In this document: piece after piece, positions 13,164 through 24,133 of the stretch | How the letters are laid out: the number at the start of each line of letters is the position of its first letter | Position numbering within the stretch: the stretch's first letter is position 1 | Assembly: GCA_022497155.1 (NCBI GenBank) | Contig: MU385765.1 | Span: forward strand, 186,001 to 250,000 | Length of the DNA stretch: 64,000 nt | Reading direction: 5' to 3' | From: Whalleya microplaca | Taxonomy: Eukaryota > Ascomycota > Sordariomycetes > Xylariales > Xylariaceae | Position numbers and translations under genes: made by a program | The notes under the pieces: model-generated | Told to the model about the DNA's origin: nothing | Database searches by the model: none | The model's input: the letters and a program-made list of their open reading frames with translations, nothing else

Positions 13164-13281
13164 ATCCGTGCGAAATAGACTTACGTTTCGAGGCCGTTCC
13201 ACGCTTCCTCCTGCTTCACGATAGTCCCGAGAGTCCCGAGATAATACACACCCAACCTCGCCGACTCTGTCACCTGTAGAA

Positions 13282-15285
13282 ATGCCACGACGAATCTCCA
13301 TCCCCTTCACTAATTCCAGCAGCATGCAGCATCCCGAGAGGACCGGGGAACGGAGACCGTCGCAGTCTCGAGGCAACCGCCTCAGTCAATTCTTTTCTTC
13401 CCCAAAGCCCAAGGACCAAGTCTCCGCCCAGCAGGCCCTCGTGGCCATGCAGCAGAACAACTCCGCTACTCCCTCTATCACCGCCCCGAGCCTGTCGCTG
13501 CCTAGCATCTCGCTGTCGACCGCCGCCGGCGAGCTCAATGACGATGAGGCCGCCACTACTCTCTTCCAGCCGCCCAACTCTACCGAAACCTCCCGCCAGA
13601 AGCGCTTCGACGCCCAGTTTGGCCCTCTCCTCCACCCCAGCCACAGATACGTGAGCAAGCACCACGGAGAACCCCTGGAGGCCCCCATAATCGATGAGCC
13701 ACCGTACTATTATGTCCTCACCACCTACATTAGCTACCTGCTTCTCCTCGCTCTGGGCCATGTCCGCGATTTCTTTGGAAAGCGCTTCAGCAAGAAGCCC
13801 TTGTACAGAACCATCCGGGCATCCAATGGCTACGCACCCCTGAACGATGATTTCGACAGTTTCTACACTAGACGGTTGAAGATGCGCATTGATGATTGTT
13901 TTGCACGAACCAGTACGGGCGTCCCGGGACGATTCATCAACGTGATGGATCGTGTCTCGAATAACTTCAACGAGTCCTACGAATACGTTGGTTCCTCAAC
14001 AGAGACCCTGAACATGAGCTCTTACAATTACCTTGGGTTTGCCCAGTCTGAAGGCCCTTGCGCTAGCGCGGTAGAGGAATGTGTTCGTAAATACGGCCTC
14101 AGTTTCTGTAGTCCACGCGCCGATGCGGGTACCTCGGACCTGGTTTTTGAGGTCGAGAAAGAAATTGCGTCCTTCGTCGGCAAACCGGCCGCCATGGTCT
14201 TCTCGATGGGTTTCGTCACGAATGCCAGCTCATTTCCCGCTCTTGTTTCCAAGGGTTGCTTGATCCTATCTGACGAGTTGAATCACGCCTCGATTCGACT
14301 TGGCGCCCGCCTCTCCGGCGCTGTTATCCGCTCTTTCAAACACAACGACATGGCTGACTTGGAGATGCGGTTGCGGGAAGCCATTGCCCAGGGCCAACCG
14401 CGAACACACCGCCCCTGGAAGAAGATTCTCGTCGCCATCGAGGGACTGTACTCCATGGAAGGTACCATGTGCGATTTGCCCGGCATCTTGAACCTCAAGG
14501 ACACTTATAAGTTCGCTCTCTACGTTGATGAGGCCCACAGTATTGGAGCTCTTGGCCCGAGAGGACGAGGCGTCTGTGATTACTTCGGAATTGATCCTAG
14601 CAGGGTTGATATTCTGATGGGAACCCTTACCAAGTCCTTCGGTGCCAACGGTGGTTATGTAGCGGCCGACAAGCATATCATTGACAAGCTGAAGAGTTCT
14701 AACGCTGCTACTATGTTGGGTGAATCGCCGACTCCCGCCGTATTGATGCAAATCGTGGCTTCCCTGAAGATCATCACTGGCGAGCTTGTTCCGGGTCAAG
14801 GCGAGGAGCGCCTGCAGCGTATCGCCTTCAATTCGCGTTATCTTCGCCTCGGGCTCAAGCGTCTCGGTATGATCGTTTACGGCCATGACGATTCGCCCAT
14901 TATCCCTGTCACACTCTACAACCCAGCCAAGATTTCGGCCTTCAGTCATGAAATGTTCAAGCGCAAGATCTCCGTCGTCGTCGTGGGATACCCTGCTACG
15001 CCGCTGATTAGCTCACGTGCACGATTCTGTGTCTCGGCTGCCCACAACAAAGACGACATGGACCGACTCCTGGCTGCCTGCGATGAAGTTGGTGATATCT
15101 TACAGCTTAAGTTCTCCACAGGTATCGCCGGTGGTCTCAAGCACGCCCCCGACGGTACCGCCCCAGAGGACGATAAGGGTTGGCGTAAATCCAATGGAAC
15201 TGATGACGTCATTGAACCGCCTCGTTGGTCTCTCGAGGAAGTAATTGCTCGCGGTGCTGAAGATGCCAAGCGCAGACTTCGATAG
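13282..15285 (+). CDS. LCB2: Serine palmitoyltransferase catalytic subunit Lcb2
   Basis: The catalytic subunit of serine palmitoyltransferase, which condenses L-serine with palmitoyl-CoA to 3-ketosphinganine, the first step of sphingolipid synthesis. It acts as an ER-membrane heterodimer with Lcb1. The coding region is a single exon of 667 codons. Residues 1-130 form a Ser/Pro/Gln-rich N-terminal extension. A hydrophobic segment at about 142-160 (VLTTYISYLLLLALGHV) should anchor it in the ER. The alpha-oxoamine synthase fold follows, with SYNYLGF, SDELNHASIR (330-339), GLYSMEGTMCDLP, VDEAHSIG (415-422) and the PLP-lysine loop GTLTKSFGANGGY, in which K451 is the Schiff-base lysine. The protein is about 100 residues longer than yeast Lcb2, mostly at the N-terminus. 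Everything needed for catalysis is present. The start is the first ATG of the frame; a later start at M15 is possible. Confidence 0.97.
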   Translation: MPRRISIPFTNSSSMQHPERTGERRPSQSRGNRLSQFFSSPKPKDQVSAQQALVAMQQNNSATPSITAPSLSLPSISLSTAAGELNDDEAATTLFQPPNSTETSRQKRFDAQFGPLLHPSHRYVSKHHGEPLEAPIIDEPPYYYVLTTYISYLLLLALGHVRDFFGKRFSKKPLYRTIRASNGYAPLNDDFDSFYTRRLKMRIDDCFARTSTGVPGRFINVMDRVSNNFNESYEYVGSSTETLNMSSYNYLGFAQSEGPCASAVEECVRKYGLSFCSPRADAGTSDLVFEVEKEIASFVGKPAAMVFSMGFVTNASSFPALVSKGCLILSDELNHASIRLGARLSGAVIRSFKHNDMADLEMRLREAIAQGQPRTHRPWKKILVAIEGLYSMEGTMCDLPGILNLKDTYKFALYVDEAHSIGALGPRGRGVCDYFGIDPSRVDILMGTLTKSFGANGGYVAADKHIIDKLKSSNAATMLGESPTPAVLMQIVASLKIITGELVPGQGEERLQRIAFNSRYLRLGLKRLGMIVYGHDDSPIIPVTLYNPAKISAFSHEMFKRKISVVVVGYPATPLISSRARFCVSAAHNKDDMDRLLAACDEVGDILQLKFSTGIAGGLKHAPDGTAPEDDKGWRKSNGTDDVIEPPRWSLEEVIARGAEDAKRRLR

Positions 15286-15611
15286 AAGAAATAACCCGCG
15301 AGAAGCGGATCTTAATCGTTTGCATCAAGGCGTTTCGTCCATTTCCATGTGGGGGGTTATTAGGAACTGTCAAACTAGGGCGCCTCGGAGTTGTGGTTAT
15401 AGATGGCCGACGGTCAGTAATTGGTTGAGGGGACTTGGGAGGTTCAGCCCGCGCTCGCTTTACAGATAAACCTTAGTTCACTTCTCACACATATCGGCTG
15501 GCATGGCGAGCGGTCGAGCGAGGCGTAAAAGTGCCTCGGCTTGCCGGAAGCATCATAAAGTCGAAAGATACCCCCGACGCTGTACCTAGTGTATTGCTGC
15601 CCTTGTTAATT

Positions 15612-15782
15612 TGGGGGGGGGCCCCCCCCCCCCCCCACCACGACCCCCGCCGTGTGGTGGAGGGGGGGCGCGGGCAGGGGGGGCGGGGGGGGGGGGGCGG
15701 GGGGGGGGGGCGGCGNNNNNNNNNNCACTTTAATAAACCCCCTAACCCCCGGCCTTTTTTATTGCCCCCCCCCCCCCCCCCC
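15612..15782. other. Unresolved GC-homopolymer region around an assembly gap (10 N at 15716-15725)
   Basis: Long runs of G and C flank ten N bases. A run of G meets a run of C near 15610-15637, G runs fill 15660-15715, and a C run occupies about 15767-15783. Open frames crossing this segment read as poly-Pro or poly-Gly with X residues and are artefacts. The true sequence and length here are unknown. Confidence 0.9.
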
Positions 15783-17580
15783 CTAAGATCGACAATCACC
15801 TTTTTATCTTCCCCTATTCTACGCGAGAGTTGGGCTCGTGGTATCCAATTGGGTGGGAACACGGATTCATTCGCTGATACGATATATTTGCCCGGAAGCC
15901 ACGAAGCTGACGGATCAACAAATACCTGGCGCTCCGCCAATGTGGTATATAGACTCTCGCGATAGCAAATAAATACACTTGTCCTATTTGACTTGACTGG
16001 CATGTTCTTTAGTGTGTACTCTCTCCTCATGCCTTTGTATAATTTTAGAATTATATGCCTTTTTCTTCCTTTTTTCTGGTGACCTAGCTACACTTACCGG
16101 CAGCTACCTATTTTCAAGCGAAAGGATTCGAGTTTTTTATATGAAACCTCGGGAGCCTCCTTAAGACTCTGGATAGTGGTAATGTCACTCCCAGAGGGGG
16201 TAATTGTATGAGCTTAGCTGAGCACCTGGATACATCTCGTTGCCTTGAGTGAAACGTTGACGCCACTCATATATATTGTATTAGACTCATTGCGCAGTGC
16301 ACTGAATTATCTCAATAGCAACATAGTCTTGAAACCTCTCTCAGAAGAATTCACATGATACAGACGATCCCGCTCTACCGTAGTAATGCGTCTTGCACCA
16401 GCAGTCTAGCCCATTATTCTATCAATATTTGAAGGAGGGTTGTTTTTTGGAATCCATTCTGCCTGACAGGTTGATGAGACTTTCAAGATTTGTATAACAT
16501 ATAAGTGCGGCTTAGAACTGGACGATTTGAGCCATAATTTATTGGGACGCAACCCTCACCTGTCTACTGTATAGGTTCCGTAAGTGAGTCGCCGTGGCAT
16601 CAAAGACTAGCAATATTACCACGGGCTGCTCAACGACGTTTTTCGACCCATCTTGCCTTGCGATAGGTGTGGCGGTTAGTATGACGAGGTGCCTGACAAG
16701 GGGAACCTCAACGATCCCGGGCAGCCCCAGGCAGGTAGATCATCATCCGGCCACGTGGATGAAAGTGAGGAAAGCTTGCGAGACTATAGATGATGGGTTG
16801 AGCAAGTCCTGTGCCTTGAACAACGCAGTCTACTCTCAAGTGAACGATTAAGGAGATGCCGGTGGGCAAATGGGTAGACACAAACAGCCCACATATCACT
16901 AATTAAGGTATGTTGTGTCCACCTCGACGTCGACTTTAGGTTGGTGGAATCGCGTATGTAGCCGGGGAAGTTTAAAGCGGCATGTTCAACCTTGGGCCAT
17001 ACCACGGCTCATGTTTGCCACTAGTAGATGTTGATATCCAAGCCAAACGAGGCCTTACCTACAAATGTATACGTACAGCGGACGGTATTGACATATGATG
17101 CTCATATTCACAGGAGCGACCTGCTTCATGGTTATGCTTATTTCGCAGATGCTAGACTTCACTGTTCAATATTTCTACCATGAGGACATCTGCATGGGTG
17201 CATGAATCCCTTTGGAGATGCGGTCGATCATAAGTGACTTGCATTTCCATCCCAGGCTGCGGAGCCTTTGGACGCTATCCACCAATCATCTGGAGGAGTG
17301 AAGTCCCTGCAGATGTGCCATCAATGAGGCTCTCGAACCTGACTAGTGAGTAGGCTTTGGCGATCTGTCGATGTCTAGGAGAGAGCAACGAATAGGCGGA
17401 GCCGAGGCTGACAGCTTGAGCTGGTCAAGGGATTCTACTAGTCAGCCGGACGCGCCGGACGGATACATACTTGTGACCAGAGATTTGGACGTATGAAGGC
17501 ATAGATCAAATCATAAGTAGATGATTTCCGAGGCATATGCGCGAACGAGCAAACAAAATGCATTGTGTGTCTAATATAAA

Positions 17581-17620
17581 GCGATAACAAGCGATAACAA
17601 GCGATATCAAGCGATATCAA
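17581..17620. repeat. 10-bp tandem repeat with GCGATA core, 4 copies
   Basis: Two copies of gcgataacaa are followed directly by two copies of gcgatatcaa. The GATAA in the first two copies fits the fungal GATA-factor core. The same gcgataac core recurs in the array at 28373-28420. Confidence 0.9.
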
Positions 17621-18074
17621 GGGCGCAATTAGAAGAAAATGAAGCTACACATGGAGTTCCTAGCTGGGCTATATAGTTGGCTATATAGTTGGCAATCATA
17701 GCATAATAGCAACGATACGACGAGTCGATATAGGTAACAGCAAATGTAACGCTGAGCTGACCGGTTGTAATTGGCAATCAACTGTTGTATTAGGAAGATA
17801 GTATGTATGAAGCTTTACCTACATATGTATACTTCATGGTCAATTGACAAGAGTGATTACAATACGATGTCCGAAAGAAGGCGTTAAAAAGACTCCATTA
17901 GGAATAAAGATAGATAGACAGGGCGACTAAATAGAATAGGGTAAAAAGGGTAAAAAGGGTTAAAAGTGTAAAAAGCGCTTGCGTTAGCTGCTTTATGACT
18001 GGTCGTGTAAAAGACACTGGACCCCACCAGCACCAGCACCAGACCATCCGGTCAAGCAAGAGGCGCCCACCAGC

Positions 18075-18113
18075 GGCTACAACTGCTACGACTGCTACGA
18101 CTGCTACGACTGC
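18075..18113. repeat. 9-bp GCTACGACT tandem repeat
   Basis: About four copies of a gctacgact-type unit, the first with gctacaact. It is upstream of the Ste50 gene, and no function is apparent. Confidence 0.8.
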
Positions 18114-18239
18114 AACTACTGCCAGGACTACATATCGCTATCCACATGACACCCTTGTAGATACATGTTTTAAGGGGAAGCAACCCGCTGAAACGCATGT
18201 ATAGCCGCCTTTGCTGCATGTACATACAGTATATACTAT

Positions 18240-18279
18240 TTTCCCTTTTCCCTTTTCCTTTTTCCTTTTTCCTTTTCCC
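18240..18279. repeat. CCTTTT polypyrimidine array
   Basis: Six to seven copies of a ttccctttt / ttcctttt unit form a pure pyrimidine strand about 700 bp upstream of the Ste50 ATG. Confidence 0.8.
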
Positions 18280-18976
18280 ACCTGCAGTGGCAGACTTGTA
18301 CAAACCCACAGGCAGGCGACATTGGACACTGGCAGAGGAACGACTAACCTACGGTAATAAATAAACTGTATCCTACTGCTTGTTCCTACTGCTTGTTCCT
18401 AGTGAGGGAAAAGCACCTCGATCCAAGCAAACCACCTGCCAAACCGCCTAACAAGCCGCCTACCACAACACCTCACCTACCATCTCTCTTCTCTCTCTGT
18501 TCAGCCCATTCGTTCGTTCGCTACAAACCTATTCACTACCTCCATACCAACTTATTATTACTTCAACAACCTCCCTGCCTCCCTGCCTCCCTCCTAACTC
18601 CTACGTAAGGTCCATACATATCTACATCCGTACATTAGAGGTGGCCATCTGCAACCTGCAACTCCTGCAACCGCACCTGCACCCTTCTGTTACTCCGCGC
18701 GCTTCAAATTGATCCCTGATCTATCATCCATTCTTCTTCTTCTTCTTCTTTCTTGCCATTCTGTAGCTTTGTAGCTTGCGAATGCCATTCCAACAGTTGT
18801 ATCAGCCACACTCGCTTGAATAACCCTCGGCCTTTGCCTACTCCAACATTCCGACCAGAGTCCATCAGGTACAAGGGAGCAAAGAAAAAGAAATAAGAAA
18901 GCAAACGGGAAAACGGGAAAACGGGAAAAAAAGGAGGAACTAGAGAGGGACACCATTCTTGCTCAGCCAGCCCACA

Positions 18977-20642
18977 ATGAACTTCGACGGGGGCACCGCC
19001 TATGCTGCGGAATCCGACGCCGACGACGAGTATGAGAGAAGCCTCCACACCAGCTCTCCCGTTCTCCCCACCGATTCTGATATATCTCCCACCGACTCCG
19101 ACGGCCTCTCCTCCGCCGAACACACCCCCACCACCTACGGACATCGCAGTAGTGCTGACAGGTTACCCGAGACCATAATATCCGAGTGGAATGTCGACGA
19201 ATGTGCCGACTTCATTGCTACCATCGGACTGCAGCAATATTCGGATCGCTTTGTCGGTGCGTCCTCCACCAGTAGTCCCTACACTCCCTACCCTACACTC
19301 GTCACCTCTCTGTACCTGTACGTACAGCCCGTCATTCTAACCGCGAAGCTAGAGAACGAGATTGTTGGCGAGGCTCTGGTTGCTCTGCTGCACGACGACC
19401 TCAAGGCTATGGGAGTGACGAGCGTCGGCCATCGCCTGACCATACTGAAGAGCGTCTACGATGTAAAGAAGGCACAGGACATTCCCATAGAAAGCGACCA
19501 CTATGTGCCGTTGTGTACGTCTTTTATTACCACGCCTTGTCCACTGTCCACTCCTTGTCGACGTATAATCCGCCTCCCCCGTACGTACACCAACTAACCT
19601 GCCAAACTTGGATGTAGCTGCCGATGCCGAAGCCCAATACGCGACCGCCACCCTGAAGGACATCAAGCACCTGGTCGAGCAACTGCGCTTACGAGACGAA
19701 AGGATGAGCTTGGTAGAACAGGACCTACGACGGATGACGGATGACTTCAAGCGGTTGCGGGAGGACATGCTGCCGGCTTTGCGCCTTGCCAAGAACGCCC
19801 AACAGCCGCTGCCCAACGTATCCAACAACCAGGCCTACGGCTACGAACAGTCTACGATATCCCCTCCCGCTCCCACCTCGTCCTCGACCCAGTCTTCGGC
19901 CGGCGGTGGTCTGGGCCGCACATATTCTACCAAGAAGATTGTCCTGGGTACGAACCCCAAGAGCACTTCCCCATCTCACTTGCAGACCACTCACGAGCGG
20001 CCGACGGTAGAACAAACCCTGGACCCTGCCAATGCCGCCGAGCGAGCTGTCCTCTCGTCGTCACACCTCGCCGCCATGAACGGCTCCAATCAGGCCACCT
20101 CGCCCGGCTTCTCTCCAAACATACCGTCGCCCACCTCGCCTCCGACATTAGGCACCGCCACCCTCGCCTCTCGCTCCTACCGCGCCGATCGATCTGATCA
20201 ACAAACCCCGGCCGGCCGCACGACGTTCGCCGAGAACGACCATACCTACAACCCGAAGCAGCCCGTCGCTCCCCGGCGCATGCAGACCCCTGTTCCCGAA
20301 ACTCCCGGCTCCAACTCTGTAGAGATCTTCAAGTCATTTAGAGTTAGTATGGATGATCCTTGCTACAAGGTCCTGCCTGCTGCTTTGAAGAAATATCAAA
20401 TCAACGCCCCGTGGGACCAATACGCCCTGTATATTGTCTACGGTGATGAGGAACGATGTTTGGGCCTGGACGAGAAGCCATTGATCCTTTTTAAGCAACT
20501 GGACAAGGAAGGGAAGAAGCCCATGTTTATGTTACGAAAGACCAATACCGCACAGGCGGATGCTGAGACCCCCGGCAGTGCTGGGCTCAATCCCAGAAAT
20601 CAAAGGGGCCCTGGCTACGACCCGCCTGGCGGCATTATATGA
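18977..20642 (+). CDS. STE50: Ste50-type MAPK adaptor (SAM and Ras-association domains)
   Basis: A scaffold that links the MAPKKK Ste11 to Ras/Cdc42-type GTPases and membrane sensors in the pheromone/filamentation and osmostress pathways; plant-pathogenic fungi need its orthologue (Mst50) for appressoria. Three exons (18977-19256, 19353-19514, 19618-20642) join to 1467 nt, or 488 aa. A SAM domain spans about 69-140 (ISEWNVDECADFIATIGL, GHRLTILKSVYDVK). A short coiled-coil-like stretch (LKDIKHLVEQLRLRDERMSL) follows, then a long Pro/Ser/Thr-rich linker. A Ras-association domain covers about 382-455 (VEIFKSFRVSMDDPCYKVL to FMLRK). The first junction restores V-E-NEIVGEALVALLHDDL and the second restores VPL-SADAEAQ. 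The start is MNFDGGTAYA; the frame is also open six codons upstream but without an ATG there. Confidence 0.95.
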
Positions 20643-23600
20643 TCACGATGAATGATATACTTTGTGTTTTGCCTGTACGAAATCGAAGTTCCACACTGTT
20701 GTTATTATTATTATTATTATTAGCAAAAGAGGGTGAATCGGCCCGGGGGGGTTGCGCTTCCATCAGCCAGCGCGTTTTGGAACGGAAATACATGCTCGCA
20801 TAGCGTACGCGCATTGCTATTTCGTCGGAGCTTATTCCGTCTGATTGGCCCCTTTTTCCATCTCTTATCTCTGCGGCAGGGACCCTCATCGAGTGTTTCG
20901 ACTTATGCGAGTCCAGCACTTGATAGGTCGAGACAGCCATTCTGCCCATGCTAAATAGAGCGCACAGACAGCAAGCGAGCGACCTTCTCAAGGAAATACT
21001 CTTATGTTCCTCCGCGCGGCGTCTTGAGTTTGCTACCGGAACATGTTCAGTGTTTGGGTGGGGTTTTGCCATATGCTCCGTGGTACGTGAAAGCCTCACG
21101 AGGCCGTCATCGCAACCAATCTGCCTCTTGCTATCGAACGGCGCTACATGCACGAATCATGTGTGGTGTCTATCACACAGACTCTTTCATCGCCCCAATA
21201 TCATGACAATGGAATATTGGTGTCTCTTCTACTACCGTGGGCAAGCCAATGTTTTGGTGCATCTCGCATGTTGATATTCAGTCGTGGACAGCCTGGATGA
21301 GAAGCGAACTCAGTTCCAAATTCATATCCTTCCAACACTATCGAACATTTTACCAACATTTACTAGGAGTTTGTGGGGAGATAATTACTTTATACGTTTC
21401 CACGGAGTTACCAAGGCCACAGCGACATGTGACATCTCCAATAACGGGGGCCAGAACTACAAAATACTAACCGGGATCAGTACAACCCTATGTCAACATG
21501 ACCCCATCTCATTCCTCAGTATAGCATGGTTCTTTATCGCATCCTTTCTAGCTTTGGTTAGACTGCTACTCGATCGCGTGTACGGAGGCGAGGCAGGCAC
21601 TTCCGCCTCCAAACAGACGCAGAGATCACGACCCGGAAAGGTCAAATATTCACGCCACTTCTTGCAGCGTCCTCACTTCCAGGATCTTGAATTAGATCTT
21701 CTCTTTCATGTTACCTAGGCTCTTGACCTTGCCTTCAGCCGAAAACAACAAACCTATCGGTTAATGCAAGCTGAAGACTACATATACGTTAACGTGGTCT
21801 TAATGTAGCGGCAATCTACTCCGAGGCAAGGCACCTGGAATATCTCTTGAACAGGATGTAGCAACAGGAGCCAAGGGTGCATGGTAAAGATTCTCAACAT
21901 CATGGCGAATCGTAAGGGTCGGCATAGGACGGCTTGAGGACACTTATTTGAAGTGAATTGAGATTAATGCCGTAGGATCTCATGCAGATGGTCGCTTGGG
22001 GCTATGTCCCAAACTTGCCAGTCAACATTCTCCATCGATCTTGCCCTTCGATTGGCGTTGGTTTCACATACGACGGACAAACGTGGCCATGGCTGTCCGA
22101 GACGAAGGATTGAGAATGTGAGAACAGATATTGCATGTTTTTGAAAAGAAGAGCTACTAGATATGTCGCATAAAGACGTTTTGTTGCCGAGATTTTGTGT
22201 TTTGTTGGTTTAAGCTGTAAGCAGACATGAGAACAATGGTGGAGAAGGTCCTCGACATGCGAAGAGGACCTCCATAGTATGATATCTTACTGAAGGAAAC
22301 GAAGGGGTCAAGAGAGTAGCCGACAGAAGCTAAAGTTGTATTAAAAGTATAAGTTAAATGATGTATGCGTATTGGAACATCTAAGTGAAGCTGCATTGAT
22401 GATTTATAGAGATCAGTTGAGATTCGGTTCAAGAGAAACATAGAGTTCATTATACCAAGGCAAATAGCTGTTATGCTGGAATATCCCGACGATTAGTATA
22501 TGCCTACATCATGATCCCTAGCAACGTTAGATGCGCAGCAGAATGACCATTTGAGCGTCAGTAAATATTCGTGTTACAGATACCTTCTTAACATATATGT
22601 TTAGAACAGCAGTCTTTCTATCGGACTGCCTTGGGCTTGAAGCCATTCCATATCTTTCTCCCTATGACTTATTTCGTATCCCAGCAGCCTACCTGTTATT
22701 CCTATCATATCTTCGACGTCAAGGACTACTACGCCGCCTTGGATTTTTGGTGTGCGTAGGCCTTCCTAGAGTTTAAACAACTCTCAGATCAACCTGACAT
22801 AGACTTTTAGTTCTCAAATGTCAACTCATATTAGATAATGCCACAGATAACTTTGAACCTCGTTCTTCCCATGGCATAGAATAGCATTGAGAAAAGTTTA
22901 ACATATACTCGTCTTTACTTTTGTATCTTGTGCCTACAGCCCACGAGTAAAAGGAATGGCAAATACTACAAAATCTATGATCTAATTTCGCCATAGACTT
23001 GGGAACAGGGGCACAGCTAATGGTGTATGAAAGGCCATAATACGGTAAACGCTTTAAACTAGCTCGCCGGTTGATCAAGACTGCCCGATCATCCAGCCGC
23101 CATGGAGGTGCAAGTCTATGGGAAGAAAATGTAAGCATCGAGAAGGACAAGGTATCAAGCGAGGGTGAGCTTTAGCGTGAATCCGATGATAGATCTCACG
23201 ATTGCAAACTACAGTAAGACCATGGCCTGGGTAAGTTTAAGTTGCTGCAAACTTTCTCTAAGCACATCGACATTGTGCTTATGGGTCTACATTCACCGCC
23301 AATCAACATAGATCTTAGTAGGCTCACTATTACAGTCGCGTTTATTCACAAGGCACTACAGATTTCTGGGACTTAGGACATCTGTATAACCATACGGCCC
23401 TCAACAAAGTAGGGTGGTCCTGGTTTCCCGGTATATGTTCCTCGCTGAACATTACAAACCTCTATCCTTTTCAGAGACTAGTCAGTCAGTAGTCTTGGGA
23501 GCTTGGGACATCTAGTGTTGCAACCAGGATTGGGGTTGGGGTCGCCTTCTGTCTTCTAATGGCCGCAATTTTGTACAACGCCTTTCTCTGCATACCCGTC

Positions 23601-24133
23601 CAATGAGATCATAATATCGTTTATGAATTGCTAGGTAGCCTGCAACTGCTCGTCTGTTTTCAGCTACTTTACCAACTCCGCTGGGGCTCAATGATGAAGA
23701 CCACGTAGTTGGTCTTCAAACTTATATCATAATACAAACAATATATCCCTAATAGTATAGGTACCGGATCGTTTCAGTCATTGGTGATCAGAAGACCTAG
23801 GTCGTATTTTCGACGTCCTATTATAATAACCTTAGTAAAAGATTCATATGTAGTCTCTGGATATGGCTCTTGCTTGACGAGTTATAGCGAACGAGCATAT
23901 AAAAGGCGTATCACTAGATTGCTCTTATCTGGAGGTGAGATGAATATTGAGGTGTCAGAACTAACATCCTGAACTCCATATGAGGTCCTCTAGATCTATA
24001 CTCCAAATATATATAGTTCCAGCATCTAGCACAGAGACATCTAGGTTAGCCCCATGGGGCCAGGCGTAGCAATCCAAACCCTAACGGCATCCGACAGCAT
24101 TATTTCGACTCCTTTTAAACATCGATGGCACCT
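20643..24133. other. 3.5-kb gene-free interval
   Basis: No gene is supported. A TTA trinucleotide run (20699-20722) lies just after the Ste50 stop. A 144-codon open frame at 21284-21718 has one hydrophobic segment but no recognisable family, and no splice context was found. The rest is AT-rich sequence with scattered short frames, up to the 3' end of the minus-strand MFS gene. Confidence 0.55.
20699..20722. repeat. TTA trinucleotide microsatellite
   Basis: About seven tta units lie 57 bp after the Ste50 stop codon, so they probably fall in its 3' UTR. Confidence 0.9.

Larger units (their letters stand above)
10548..13281. other. Divergent promoter region between AACS and Lcb2
   Basis: There is no supported gene in 2.7 kb. 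The left part is the AACS promoter. Copies of the dispersed motifs occur here, with TACTCCGTA at 10981 and CCTAGG at 11648. A CAGAGT hexanucleotide array lies at 12265-12300. The right part, from about 12400, is probably the long Lcb2 leader and includes a candidate 5' UTR intron (12549-13163). Open frames of 60-119 codons overlap on both strands without any domain. Confidence 0.6.
15286..18976. other. 3.7-kb gene-free interval with an assembly gap
   Basis: No gene is supported. After the Lcb2 3' region come GC homopolymer tracts and an N gap (15612-15782). Next comes AT-rich sequence, a 10-bp tandem array (17581-17620), a duplicated ggctatatagtt (17667-17690) and a ggtaaaaa-type array near 17940-17970. 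The stretch ends with a 9-bp repeat (18075-18113), a CCTTTT tract (18240-18279) and the CT- and TTC-rich promoter/leader of the Ste50 gene (18480-18960). Confidence 0.55.

Noticed and set aside
14266..14949. 227-codon minus-strand frame.
   Set aside because: It is a shadow on the opposite strand of the Lcb2 coding exon.
15485..16030. Poly-Pro/poly-Gly frames on both strands across the N gap.
   Set aside because: They exist only because of GC homopolymers and undefined bases.
21284..21718. 144-codon open frame with one hydrophobic segment (plus strand).
   Set aside because: No recognisable family, no start context or splice partners, and overlapping frames of similar quality. A frame of this length is not surprising in 64 kb searched in six frames.
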